Source of the DNA: Chthonomonas calidirosea
GTDB lineage: Bacteria > Armatimonadota > Chthonomonadetes > Chthonomonadales > CAJBBX01
NCBI GenBank assembly: GCA_020722705.1
Contig: DYKI01000029.1
Location: forward strand, 1 to 35,906
DNA length: 35,906 nt
Direction: 5' to 3'
The notes under the pieces are model-generated. The model did not search any database. It saw only the letters and a list, made by a program, of their open reading frames with translations, and was not told where the DNA came from. Below, piece after piece: positions 14,674 through 22,928 of the stretch (positions within the stretch are counted from its first letter, which is position 1; every line of letters starts with the position of its first letter). Both the position numbers and the translations under genes were made by a program.

Positions 14674-15531
14674 CTACGACTTCAGGGATTCGGCTCCGCT
14701 TACGATCTCCGATATCTCCTTGGTGATGGCGGCCTGCCTGGCTCGGTTCAGCGACAGCGTCAGGGACGAGATCATCTTGGTGGCGTTATCCGTTGCGGAG
14801 CTCATGGCGGTCATGCGAGCGCCGTGTTCGCTTGCCGCCGCTTCCAGCATGCAGTAGAACAGCCGGGTAGTGAGGAAGCGAGGCAAAAGCGTCGAGACCA
14901 GCTCATGGCCGTCAGGCTCCAGGATGTACCGCGTTGCCCCGGGGTGCGCAACCGCCGGAGGCTCGATGGGCAAGATACGTTCAACCATCGGCGTTTGGGA
15001 TATGGCGCTCACGAATCGCGTGTACACGATGTAGACCTCGTCTAGAGCTCCCGTCTCGAACTGCTCCCGAAGACGATCGGCAAGCCGCACGGCATCGGCG
15101 TAATTGGCGGCGCCGCTCTTGATGTCCGCGATGTCCTCGGTCGGGTAGCCTCGACGCCGGAAGAAGGCGCTGCCTTTGCGCCCTATCACCATCAGATTCA
15201 GCGTCTCCGACGATATCGTCGCCATCAGGTCGGCAGCGCGCCTCATAACTGCGGAGTTGTAGGAACCGCACAGCCCCCGATCGGCCGTTACGACCACCAC
15301 ACCCGTTGTGCGAACGGGGCGCACCTGCATCAGAGGGTGCGCGAGCTCGTCGGTGGCCGAGGCGAGATCGGCCACAACCTCGGTCATGCGATCCACAAAT
15401 GGCCGCGCGGCCAACACTCGATCCTGCGCCCGTTTCAAACGGGCTGCAGCGACCATCTTCATTGCGCGCGTGATCTGGGCTATGTTGCCGGCGACTCTGA
15501 TCCGGGTTCGGATCTGTCGCATCGTTGCCAT
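14674..15531 (-). CDS. atpG: F1Fo ATP synthase gamma subunit
   Basis: 285 residues, the normal length. Gamma is the rotating central stalk of F1. Both conserved ends are intact: MATMRQIRTRIRVAGNIAQI and MKMVAAARLKRAQ at the N-terminus, and RMTAMSSATDNATKM with LSLNRARQAAITKEISEI at the C-terminus. The central VVVVTADRGLCGSYNS is also present. The ATG at 15531 is the family start; GAGGA lies about 11 bases upstream. The gene stands alone. The next gene upstream is divergent (nucleotide-sugar dehydrogenase), and the next downstream is convergent beyond a terminator. No other atp gene is in the window, so alpha, beta, delta and epsilon must be encoded elsewhere. Confidence 0.96.
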   Translation of the reverse strand: MATMRQIRTRIRVAGNIAQITRAMKMVAAARLKRAQDRVLAARPFVDRMTEVVADLASATDELAHPLMQVRPVRTTGVVVVTADRGLCGSYNSAVMRRAADLMATISSETLNLMVIGRKGSAFFRRRGYPTEDIADIKSGAANYADAVRLADRLREQFETGALDEVYIVYTRFVSAISQTPMVERILPIEPPAVAHPGATRYILEPDGHELVSTLLPRFLTTRLFYCMLEAAASEHGARMTAMSSATDNATKMISSLTLSLNRARQAAITKEISEIVSGAESLKS

Positions 15532-15586
15532 GCTTCGTGAAATCCTCGGTTGATGGTAGATTCGGAGTTCAGATGACGCCGCCGAG

Positions 15587-15615
15587 AGTATACCGCGCAA
15601 GCGGCCTTCATGGTC
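15587..15615 (-). promoter_or_regulatory. Possible promoter for atpG
   Basis: On the minus strand TATACT occupies 15592-15587, with a poor -35 (GACCAT, 15615-15610) 17 bases upstream. The leader would be about 50 bases. It lies back to back with the dehydrogenase promoter. Confidence 0.4.
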
Positions 15616-15621
15616 GGAGCG

Positions 15622-15651
15622 TTGACACGGATCGGTGCAGCGAAGTACGAT
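15622..15651 (+). promoter_or_regulatory. Promoter of the nucleotide-sugar dehydrogenase gene
   Basis: A perfect -35 TTGACA (15622-15627), an 18 bp spacer and TACGAT (15646-15651). The predicted start near 15658 gives a leader of about 40 bases with AAGGAG at 15689-15694. It excludes the in-frame start upstream at 15610. Confidence 0.6.
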
Positions 15652-15699
15652 GTTGCCCGCCGCTCGCGTGGCGATGATGTTACCACCCAAGGAGATATG

Positions 15700-17349
15700 A
15701 TGAGCGAGATATCGGTCAGCCCGGCCGGTGAGGAGTTTGCGCTTCCCGGTCGCGACGACTATGCAAGGGAACGAGAGCGCATCAAGAGCTTCGTACAAGA
15801 GGGCCGAGATAAGGGCCGCGAAGTCGTCGTCGTCATGGGCGTCGGGTTTGTCGGCGCAGTCATGGCGGCGATCATTGCCGACACCACCGACCCGACGACA
15901 GGCGAACCCACCAAAATGGTTATCGGCTGCCAGCGTCCGAGCACGCGGAGCTACTGGAAAATACCGTTGCTGAATCGCGGTGAATCGCCGGTTAAGGCAG
16001 AGGACCCTGAAGTCGAGCCGATGATCCGGCGCTGCGTGCTCGACAAGGGCACGCTTACCGCGACGTTCAACAGCGACTGCCTCGAGTTCGCGGATTGCGT
16101 TGTGGTGGATGTCCAGTGCGACTACTTGAAGCATGCACTTGGGAATCTCGAGGATGGCGAGACCGATATGGCAGCCCTCGAAGCGACGATGCGCGTCGTC
16201 GGCGATCGGGTTCCCCCGGAGTGCCTCGTGCTGATCGAGACTACAGTGGCACCAGGCACCACCGAGTTCGTTGCCTATCCGATCATGAAGCGCGCGTTCG
16301 AGCAGCGCGGGATCACATCCGATCCATTGCTGGCCCATTCCTTCGAGCGCGTCATGCCCGGTCGTGAGTATGTGGCCTCAATCAGGGACTTCTGGCGCGT
16401 CTGCTCGGGCTGCAACGATGCCGCTCGGGAGCGAGTTGTCCGCTTCCTGTCGGAAGTCCTCAACACCGACGAGTTCCCCCTGACGGTCATGGACCGACCC
16501 ATCGAGTCGGAAACGACCAAGATCATCGAGAACTCGTATCGCGCAACGATCCTGGCCTTTCTGAACGAGTGGAGCCTGTTCGCGGAGCGCAATGGAGTGG
16601 ACCTGATCAAGGTTATCCGCGCGATTAAGATGCGGCCCACTCACAGCAACATCATCTTCCCTGGCCCGGGGATCGGAGGATACTGCCTCCCGAAGGACGG
16701 CGGGCTCGGACGTTGGGCCTATAAGCACATCCTCGGTTTCGAGGATGACATCTTCAAGATCACGACTGCAGCGATCAACATCAACGACACTCGGTCCCTC
16801 CACGTAGCCGGCCTTACCCGTGACGCCCTGCGCAACATGGGACGCGCTGTCACTGCTGCACCGATCCTGCTCTGCGGGGCGAGCTACCGCGAGGACGTTG
16901 GAGACACGCGCTACAGCGGCTCCGAGATTGTGGTACGGAAGCTGACCGAGATGGGCGCCGACATGCGCGTCCATGATCCGTACGTGGACCACTGGTACGA
17001 GCTGGAGATGCAGGATACCTATCCGCACCCGAAGTATTCGTGGTCGAGGTTCTTCCGCAATCAGCAAGGTCTGAAGGACATTCGCGTCCAGAAAGACCTA
17101 CAGCAGGCCCTCAAGGGTATCTCGGCTCTCATCCTCGCGGTGCGGCACAAGGCGTACCTGGACCTGGACCCGGACGAGGTCGTCGCCGCCGCCGAAGGCC
17201 CAATCGCTGTCGTGGATTGCTTCGGCATCCTGAGCGATGATGCTATCCGCCGATACTTCGAGCTAGGCTGCGAAGTTAAGGCCCTCGGGCGTGGCCACGT
17301 GCAGCGCATCAAGGAAGCGGTCAGATCGAGCCGTATGCGGCCTGCGTGA
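15700..17349 (+). CDS. Nucleotide-sugar dehydrogenase (UDP-glucose/GDP-mannose dehydrogenase family)
   Basis: 549 residues, about 100 longer than typical members. It oxidises a nucleotide sugar to its uronic acid in two NAD+-dependent steps for surface polysaccharide synthesis. The Rossmann motif GVGFVG is at 47-52, IETTVAPGTTE and HSFERVMPGREYV follow, and the catalytic Cys329 lies in GPGIGGYCLPKD. The C-terminal UDP-binding domain includes LCGASYREDVGDTRYSGSE and VHDPYVDHW. The motif style is nearest the UDP-N-acetylmannosaminuronate/WecC branch, but the substrate is not certain. The first 40 residues are an extra helix-rich extension. Two adjacent ATGs exist (15697 and 15700); the second has better spacing to AAGGAG. 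Next to it are housekeeping genes rather than a glycan cluster. Confidence 0.9.
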   Translation: MSEISVSPAGEEFALPGRDDYARERERIKSFVQEGRDKGREVVVVMGVGFVGAVMAAIIADTTDPTTGEPTKMVIGCQRPSTRSYWKIPLLNRGESPVKAEDPEVEPMIRRCVLDKGTLTATFNSDCLEFADCVVVDVQCDYLKHALGNLEDGETDMAALEATMRVVGDRVPPECLVLIETTVAPGTTEFVAYPIMKRAFEQRGITSDPLLAHSFERVMPGREYVASIRDFWRVCSGCNDAARERVVRFLSEVLNTDEFPLTVMDRPIESETTKIIENSYRATILAFLNEWSLFAERNGVDLIKVIRAIKMRPTHSNIIFPGPGIGGYCLPKDGGLGRWAYKHILGFEDDIFKITTAAININDTRSLHVAGLTRDALRNMGRAVTAAPILLCGASYREDVGDTRYSGSEIVVRKLTEMGADMRVHDPYVDHWYELEMQDTYPHPKYSWSRFFRNQQGLKDIRVQKDLQQALKGISALILAVRHKAYLDLDPDEVVAAAEGPIAVVDCFGILSDDAIRRYFELGCEVKALGRGHVQRIKEAVRSSRMRPA

Positions 17350-17394
17350 TCCGGTCGGCCATCACGCCCAACAGCATGAGAGCAGGAGGAGCGG

Positions 17395-18351
17395 TTGCCT
17401 GACTATCGTCGAGCTGCGCGGGAGCTCGCTCTGCGCATACTGTATGAGGTTGACGTAGGCCGGCAACCGCCCCGCGACGCACTGAATCGCGCCAACGAGC
17501 AGCTCGCTGCCGGTGTTCGAGCCGGCATCACGATGGCCGTCAAGGAGGCGCAGGCCGCTGCACGCCGCCGCGACGTCGGGCCTGCCGTGTTTACACCCCG
17601 CACCGTTCTCCGAGAGCGTGATCGGATACGGAGGGCCGTGGACCGCGCCGTAGAGCGGACGGCAGCAGGATTCGATCACGCCTTGCTGTCACTGTTCGTG
17701 GAGGCGGGCCGTGCACGCGCAATCGAATCTGCGGAGCAGGGCGGCGAAAGCCGACCTGCTTCAGCCATCGCCCCTGCAGAGCATGCTGCAGCGGCTCCAG
17801 CGAGACAGGACGTCAACAGCGCCCTGTGGGCGCTGACCGATGCGGCCAAGAAGCCCGCCGATTTGCTCGAGCGCACTTTGCAGTCCACAGTCCTGCCGGG
17901 CACCGAGATCGCCACAGCCCGGCGGATCGTCTCGGATGCGGTGGCCAAGATGCGCCACGTGATCGAGCGGCGCCTCGACATCGCACTTGCGACGGCCAGG
18001 ATGGTCGCTCGGCTTGTCCGCGGCACTCTGCAGCACCGCGATAACCTGGACGCACAGCTCGGCGCGCTGACGGGCGATTGGCCGCTCGAGAGGCAGTCTG
18101 CTGCCGACCGGAACATCATGCGTCTCGCAGCCTATGAGATCGTCTACCAACCGGAAACACCCGCTCCTGTCATTCTGAACGAGGCCGTCGAGCTTGCAAA
18201 GCGCTACGGCACCGAGGAGTCCGGCAGGTTCGTCAACGGCGTCCTTGCAGCGCTTGCGGCCTGCCGCGGCAGTGAGACGAATAGGGCTGCCGACCTTACA
18301 CCGCCGGGTCCTTGCGACGGCACCAAGGAGAGCATCAATGACACTGATTGA
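17395..18351 (+). CDS. nusB: NusB transcription antitermination factor with a large insertion
   Basis: NusB binds boxA RNA with NusE (S10) to promote rRNA antitermination; normal proteins have 130-160 residues. This one has 318. Residues 1-37 match the first NusB helix (RRAARELALRILYEVDVG). About 201-292 match the rest (VRGTLQHRDNLDAQLG, ADRNIMRLAAYEIVY, ILNEAVELAKRYGTEESGRFVNGVLAAL). Between them, residues about 41-200 are a helical, Ala/Arg-rich insertion (KEAQAAARRRDVG, DRIRRAVDRAVERTAAGFD, DLLERTLQSTVLPGTE). The frame is continuous, so this is not two genes. It has a TTG start at 17395 with a perfect AGGAGGA four bases upstream. The 3' end overlaps folD by 14 bases. Confidence 0.88.
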   Translation: MPDYRRAARELALRILYEVDVGRQPPRDALNRANEQLAAGVRAGITMAVKEAQAAARRRDVGPAVFTPRTVLRERDRIRRAVDRAVERTAAGFDHALLSLFVEAGRARAIESAEQGGESRPASAIAPAEHAAAAPARQDVNSALWALTDAAKKPADLLERTLQSTVLPGTEIATARRIVSDAVAKMRHVIERRLDIALATARMVARLVRGTLQHRDNLDAQLGALTGDWPLERQSAADRNIMRLAAYEIVYQPETPAPVILNEAVELAKRYGTEESGRFVNGVLAALAACRGSETNRAADLTPPGPCDGTKESINDTD

Positions 18352-19198
18352 CGGCGTCAAGCAGTCCCGCAGCGTGCGCGACGGCGTCCGTGATGGTGTT
18401 GCTGCGATGACTTCGCGCGGCCTTCCGGCACCGCATCTGGCTGCAGTCCTGATCGGCGACGACCCGGCGTCCGTTACCTACGTTGGGATGAAAGAGCGCG
18501 GTTGCCGACGAGTCGGCATGCGGTCAACGGTCTACCGACTGCCTGCTGACGCGTCCCAGGGCCAAGCCGAAGCGTTGATTGCCCAGCTCAATGCGTCTCC
18601 GGACGTGGACGGCATCCTCGTGCAGCACCCGGTCCCGCGCGGCCTGGACGAACAGGCTATCCTCGATCGCGTCTCTCCGGCCAAGGATGTGGACGGCCTG
18701 AGCACCACCAGTCTTGGACTTCTCGCAGCAGGGCGTCCCGGGTTCCGAGCGTGCACTCCTCTTGGCATCATGGAGCTTCTCGATCGGTACAACATCGAGA
18801 TCGAGGGTCGAGAGGCCGTCGTGGTGGGCCGCAGCAATATCCTCGGCAAACCCATGGCATTGCTGATGCTCCAACGTCATGCGACAGTGACCATCTGTCA
18901 CTCACGAACCGCGGACCTTGCCTCTGTGACGCGCCGTGCAGATATCCTGGTTGTCGCGGTTGGGCGTGCCGAGTTGGTCACGGGCGACATGATCAAAGAG
19001 GGCGCGACCGTGGTTGATGCGGGCTACAACCGCGTGCCCGGGCGGACCCTGGATGTTGGTGACGTTGAGTTCAAGTCCGCCTCCGCCGTGGCTTCCCATA
19101 TCACGCCGGTGCCGGGCGGGGTCGGCCCCATGACGATCGCCATGCTGCTGCGCAACACGCTGGATGCCGCGCGCGCGTTGCGGGGGTCGCCCGCATGA
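18338..19198 (+). CDS. folD: Methylenetetrahydrofolate dehydrogenase / methenyltetrahydrofolate cyclohydrolase
   Basis: 286 residues, standard length. FolD interconverts 5,10-methylene-THF and 10-formyl-THF in two steps with NADP+. Motifs are GDDPASVTYVGMKERGC with the catalytic Lys52, GILVQHPVP, KDVDGLS (the more usual form is KDVDGFHP), CTPLGIMELL, VVVGRSNILGKPMALLML, VTICHSRT, and the terminal PGGVGPMTIAMLLRNTL. The ATG at 18338 has AAGGAG seven bases upstream inside the nusB end. The stop overlaps the start of the MscS gene as ATGA, so nusB-folD-mscS appear to be one translationally coupled operon. Confidence 0.96.
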   Translation: MTLIDGVKQSRSVRDGVRDGVAAMTSRGLPAPHLAAVLIGDDPASVTYVGMKERGCRRVGMRSTVYRLPADASQGQAEALIAQLNASPDVDGILVQHPVPRGLDEQAILDRVSPAKDVDGLSTTSLGLLAAGRPGFRACTPLGIMELLDRYNIEIEGREAVVVGRSNILGKPMALLMLQRHATVTICHSRTADLASVTRRADILVVAVGRAELVTGDMIKEGATVVDAGYNRVPGRTLDVGDVEFKSASAVASHITPVPGGVGPMTIAMLLRNTLDAARALRGSPA

Positions 19199-20061
19199 TG
19201 CGCTGGCTCGACGCAGACACCTGGCACCGCATGTGGGCCAACGCCATTCAGGCCATGGCCGGCATTGGCCTGCGCCTCGTGCTGATCTGCATCGCCTACT
19301 GGCTTGCGCGCCAGGCTCTCTTGCGCGTCGTTGACGGGGCGATGACGCGCCTCCAGACGCGGAGCGCCGGGCCTCCCGGCAAAGGCGCACCGGGTCCGAT
19401 GTCGTCGGAGCGCATCGGGCGGTTGCGCACCATGCAGACGATGGTGAAAAGCCTGGTTGGCTACGCCCTGTTCTTTGTGTTCGTCCTGACCGTTCTTCAG
19501 ACGCTCGAGGTGAACATCACCGGCATCCTCACTACGGCAGGCGTGGCGGGTGTGGCAGCGGGCCTCGGAGCGCAGAAGCTGGTCAGGGACATGATCAGCG
19601 GGTTCTTCATCGTCAGCGAAGACCACTTCGCGGTTGGCGACTTCGTCACCATTGGTCCGGCTGCGGGCATCGTCGAGGAACTCAGCCTGCGAACGACCCG
19701 CGTTCGCGATGAGTATGGCAGAGTCTGGATCGTGCCTAACGGCGACATTGGCTTCGTGCTGAATCAATCCCGAGGTCCCGTCGTCTCGGCGATGGACATC
19801 CCGGTATCTTCGGTACACGACGTAGATGGCTTGATGCGCTGTGTCAACGAGATGGGCGCTGAGCTGAGAGACTCCAGGCCCGACCTGTTCCGTTCCGCCC
19901 CGACATTCGCCGGGCTTGTCGGCTTCGACGCAGCCGGCGTCACAGCGCGTATCACCTTCGAGAGCATGCCGCACGCTCAGGCAGAAGCTCAGATGGCTCT
20001 GCACGCGAGGCTGCGCGAGTCGCTCATCGAGGCCGGCTACCTGCCGCAGCCCCCAGCCTGA
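19195..20061 (+). CDS. Small-conductance mechanosensitive channel (MscS family)
   Basis: 288 residues. An N-terminal helix (MAGIGLRLVLICIAYWLA) and further membrane helices (SLVGYALFFVFVLTVLQ and the pore-lining GILTTAGVAGVAAGLGAQ) precede the beta domain with VGDFVTIGPAAGIVEEL, TRVRDEYGRVWIVPNGDI and a cytoplasmic alpha/beta domain. MscS channels open under membrane tension to release solutes during hypo-osmotic shock. Length and three-helix layout match E. coli MscS (286 residues). The ATG at 19195 overlaps the folD stop in an ATGA junction. Confidence 0.92.
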   Translation: MMRWLDADTWHRMWANAIQAMAGIGLRLVLICIAYWLARQALLRVVDGAMTRLQTRSAGPPGKGAPGPMSSERIGRLRTMQTMVKSLVGYALFFVFVLTVLQTLEVNITGILTTAGVAGVAAGLGAQKLVRDMISGFFIVSEDHFAVGDFVTIGPAAGIVEELSLRTTRVRDEYGRVWIVPNGDIGFVLNQSRGPVVSAMDIPVSSVHDVDGLMRCVNEMGAELRDSRPDLFRSAPTFAGLVGFDAAGVTARITFESMPHAQAEAQMALHARLRESLIEAGYLPQPPA

Positions 20062-20082
20062 CGATGGCTCTGCGCGTCGTTC

Positions 20083-20111
20083 TTGACTCCGCAGGGGGCC
20101 ATGGCTATACT
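20083..20111 (+). promoter_or_regulatory. Promoter of the Zn-ribbon/L7-L12-like membrane protein gene
   Basis: TTGACT (20083-20088), a 17 bp spacer and TATACT (20106-20111). The start near 20118 gives a leader of about 64 bases. The leader begins with a hairpin, CGGACC (20126-20131) and GGTCCG (20137-20142) around a TATTG loop. Confidence 0.7.
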
Positions 20112-20181
20112 TATTTGCGAGCGAGCGGACCTATTGGGTCCGTGCCGTGCGAGTTTCCGCGTACCCCACTGGGAGGCCACG

Positions 20182-20934
20182 ATGGCGAAGAGTTCCACAA
20201 CGCGCTCCGACGTGCTGGAGAAGGAATATGAAGCCGGGCTGACGCAGGTCATCCGAGGGGTAGTCATACTCGTTGTTTCGCTCATCCTCATGTGGCTGAT
20301 GAACCTCGCTGCCTTGGTTCCGCTCGTCATCTTCGCCCTGCTTGGTGCCATTGCGGGCCTGGCCGTTGTGGCTGTCGGAGGCCGCAGGATGTACCGCGCA
20401 CGATCGCTGCCGACGGTCACGGTGTATTGCCCGTACTGCGAACACCCGATGGAGTTCCTATCCGAACCGACCGAAGACTACACGTGCGAGAGCTGCAACC
20501 GGCGTGTGCTCTACGAGAACGGGAAGCCCGTACCTGTGCGCGAGATCACGTGCCCGACGTGTGGGGCTGTCCACAAGATCTCCGAGAAAACCACCACGTA
20601 CACCTGCGACCGATGCAACCGCACGCTCAGGCTGGTGGATCCCCACGATCCCAAACGCGTCGTGGCCGAGCAGTCCGACATACTCAGGAACTACGATGTG
20701 ATCATGACTCAGGCAGGACGCCAGCCGAACGATGTAGCCATGGCTCTCCAATCGCTCCTTGTCTGCAACTTGAAGGAGGCACGGAAGAGGATGGAGGATC
20801 TGCCCCTGACGGTAGTCAGAGATGTGCCGGAGCGCAAGGCGGACGCCATTCGCACGCGCCTGCGTGAACTGGGAGCCACAGCCGTGATCAGACCGACCGA
20901 GGATACGGCATCCGTGCCCCGCGGCACGCAGTAA
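20182..20934 (+). CDS. Membrane protein with two zinc ribbons and an L7/L12-like C-terminal region
   Basis: 250 residues. A short acidic N-terminus precedes two membrane helices (about 22-42 and 46-66, VIRGVVILVVSLILMWLM and LVIFALLGAIAGLAVVAV). Two zinc ribbons follow: Cys 83, 86, 102 and 105 (CPYCEHPMEF...CESC), and Cys 124, 127, 142 and 145 (CPTCGAVHKI...CDRC). Residues about 180-238 (LKEARKRMEDLPLTVVRDVP, then ADAIRTRLRELGATAVI) resemble the C-terminal domain of ribosomal protein L7/L12, where GLKEAK, VKxxVxKEEAExxKxxLExAGA and a final valine-rich strand are conserved. I do not know a named family with this architecture. The ATG has GGGAGG five bases upstream and the gene has its own promoter. 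The function is unknown. Confidence 0.82.
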   Translation: MAKSSTTRSDVLEKEYEAGLTQVIRGVVILVVSLILMWLMNLAALVPLVIFALLGAIAGLAVVAVGGRRMYRARSLPTVTVYCPYCEHPMEFLSEPTEDYTCESCNRRVLYENGKPVPVREITCPTCGAVHKISEKTTTYTCDRCNRTLRLVDPHDPKRVVAEQSDILRNYDVIMTQAGRQPNDVAMALQSLLVCNLKEARKRMEDLPLTVVRDVPERKADAIRTRLRELGATAVIRPTEDTASVPRGTQ

Positions 20935-20949
20935 TCTCTAGCCACCCGT

Positions 20950-20978
20950 GCACTCTGAACGGCCTGGGTGCAGAGCGC
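20950..20978 (+). terminator. Possible terminator between convergent genes
   Basis: Arms GCACTCTG (20950-20957) and CAGAGCGC (20971-20978) pair at seven of eight positions. No T-run follows. The 65-base gap separates two convergent genes, where a terminator is expected. Confidence 0.3.
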
Positions 20979-20999
20979 ATCAATGGGAGCGGTCGCGGA

Positions 21000-22928
21000 T
21001 CACTCGTCAGGCTTGTGGAACACCGCAGCCATGTACCAGCCGATCATGGTCGCGAACGGCAGCCACTGAAGGGCCAGGTGCGTGCCCCAATCGCCGTTGG
21101 GCGGCGGCGTGACCGGCATCAAGGATTGCAGCGCCTCCGCCACGCCCGTCCCGGCGGCAAACTGCAGCGGGAACCGTAACAGCAAATACGACACAATGAT
21201 GCCCACGATAGCAGGGTTCGCATCGGTCCGCATTACCGCAACCACACCGTAGGCCATGCCGCCAACGATCGGCCCCAGGATTAGGATCAGCGGAATGGCC
21301 CAGGGAACATCGCTCGAGTCGTCCTCGCCGAACGGCACGACACGCAGGACCGGCATTGCCATGCCTGCTGCCACATTGGAGACCGCCAGGAAAAGCAGGT
21401 ACCAGTAGGGCAGCGCACGGACGAACAGTACCCCCACGACGATTGCGGCCACCAGGCCAGCCATATAGATGGCCGTCTGCTTGAGCTGTTCGGCCTGCTC
21501 ATTGACCGCGATATCTTCCTTGAGCTCAATGGGGGTGTCGGTCGTCTGGCCGGTCTCGGCATCGTAGTGCCTGCCCGAGACCGGATCAATGACCTGGTCG
21601 GCATAGTACTTTGACTTCTGAGCCTGAAACGCCCCCATCGCAGGAACGCCATCGTTCTTCGGCTTGACAGGTGCGGTCGCAGCTTTGACGGCAGCGGCGG
21701 CAACCGGCGCCGTCGGAGCCGCGACGGCTGCGGCACCGCCACCGGCGGAGACAACAGGGCCGACAGGCTGCATCGTGGGCCTAACCGAGTTTCCGCGGGC
21801 CGGCGGCGTCGTGGGCGGCATTGGACGCCTTGCCCCGCGCGGGCCGGAGTGCTTGTTGCCGGCGATGACCGGCCCCTTCCCCGAACCGCCGGCGGGAAGG
21901 TTGCGCAGGTCACGCTTGCACCAACTGCACCGATCCGGCGTCTCACTCTCCATTCCGCACCAGCGGCAATACCACGTCAGACCACCTGCTTTCGGCAGTT
22001 TGGTCGTACTCGGCGTGGGGACTCGCGCGAAGGTTGGAGGTGGCCCCGGCGCAGGTCGAGGCCCAGCAAGCCCGACAGGGAGTGCCGTGGGCGCTCCCGT
22101 CAGGTCAATGCGCTTTCCGCCTGCGACGATGGGCTCGTCGTCATCGGGGCCTATCTCAGGCAGGTCCAGCGCCGGCAGATCCAATACGGGCGGTCCCTCC
22201 GGCTCAGCGTGAATCATCGGCTCGGTTAGGGGTCTGCTCCTCGGCTCGGGTCCGACAGGACGCGGCGCCGGCGGTTCCGGCTCGCGGTTGACAACAGGCG
22301 CCGGCGACGGTTTCAGCGGCAGGGCAACCGGCGGCGGGGCAACGCGCTCCTGTTTCGGCGGCGCCAGGTCGAATGGCTGCATCTCCGACTCAGATCGAGA
22401 CGGTTCGGCCCGTGTCGCCGGGGGACCAGACCTTGCGGGCGGAACGGCGTCAGGCGGCGCCGACGGTTTCCTGATCGGGATGGGCTCGGCTTGCGGCGCC
22501 GACGGTTTCCTGATCGGGATCGCCTCGGCTTGCGGCGCCTTCCTGATCGGAATAGCCTCAGTGCCTCTGCTGACTGCCGGAGGCTCGATGATCTGGGCTT
22601 TCGGCTCAATCCTGGGCGGCTGCGCAGGCATTGGCGGCGCTTCAACGACGGCCGCCGATTCGCTTGTGCCGGGCTCCGCAAGCGTCCCGCTAAACGGAAC
22701 AGGGCTCAGGTCTTCATCGAGCAAGCTGTCATATGGAACCGGGGACGGCTTGACGATGTCAGGAGCCTGTGCCGGAGGCGCCACAGGCGGCTGAGGCTCC
22801 GGAGCGACGGCGGGCGCCTCGGACTGCTGCACCTGTGCAGGCGCCTTGGCCTGAACAGAGAACGGGCGGCGGCACCAACTGCAGACGTCGGTGGTGTCGC
22901 TTTCCAGCCCGCACCATTTACAGAACAT
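21000..22928 (-). CDS. Pro-rich membrane protein with two related zinc ribbons
   Basis: 642 residues. A zinc ribbon at the extreme N-terminus (Cys 3, 6, 16, 19: CKWCGLES...CSWC) is followed by about 300 residues of Pro/Ala/Glu-rich, probably disordered sequence. This holds an internal repeat IPIRKPSAPQAE (about residues 125-157). A second ribbon with the same spacing (Cys 321, 324, 334, 337: CRWCGMES...CSWC) follows. After more low-complexity sequence comes KYYADQVIDPVSGRHYDAET, and then about five membrane helices in the last 160 residues. The two ribbons are clearly duplicates. I do not recognise the family; a membrane scaffold or assembly protein would fit. AGGAG lies seven bases before the ATG. 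It has a consensus promoter about 200 bases upstream. Confidence 0.82.
   Translation of the reverse strand: MFCKWCGLESDTTDVCSWCRRPFSVQAKAPAQVQQSEAPAVAPEPQPPVAPPAQAPDIVKPSPVPYDSLLDEDLSPVPFSGTLAEPGTSESAAVVEAPPMPAQPPRIEPKAQIIEPPAVSRGTEAIPIRKAPQAEAIPIRKPSAPQAEPIPIRKPSAPPDAVPPARSGPPATRAEPSRSESEMQPFDLAPPKQERVAPPPVALPLKPSPAPVVNREPEPPAPRPVGPEPRSRPLTEPMIHAEPEGPPVLDLPALDLPEIGPDDDEPIVAGGKRIDLTGAPTALPVGLAGPRPAPGPPPTFARVPTPSTTKLPKAGGLTWYCRWCGMESETPDRCSWCKRDLRNLPAGGSGKGPVIAGNKHSGPRGARRPMPPTTPPARGNSVRPTMQPVGPVVSAGGGAAAVAAPTAPVAAAAVKAATAPVKPKNDGVPAMGAFQAQKSKYYADQVIDPVSGRHYDAETGQTTDTPIELKEDIAVNEQAEQLKQTAIYMAGLVAAIVVGVLFVRALPYWYLLFLAVSNVAAGMAMPVLRVVPFGEDDSSDVPWAIPLILILGPIVGGMAYGVVAVMRTDANPAIVGIIVSYLLLRFPLQFAAGTGVAEALQSLMPVTPPPNGDWGTHLALQWLPFATMIGWYMAAVFHKPDE
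22440..22560 (-). repeat. Internal coding repeat in the Pro-rich Zn-ribbon protein
   Basis: Three in-frame units of about 33-39 bases encode AIPIRK/PIPIRK followed by (PSAP)QAE. This is a local tandem duplication within a disordered linker. Confidence 0.75.

Noticed and set aside
15532..16338. Upstream extension of the atpG frame to 16338
   Set aside because: The gamma subunit family start is at 15531 with a promoter -10 just upstream; the extension is antisense to the dehydrogenase.
22440..22560. Regularly spaced repeats resembling a small CRISPR array
   Set aside because: The units are in-frame codon repeats (IPIRKPSAP) with no unique spacers and no cas genes.
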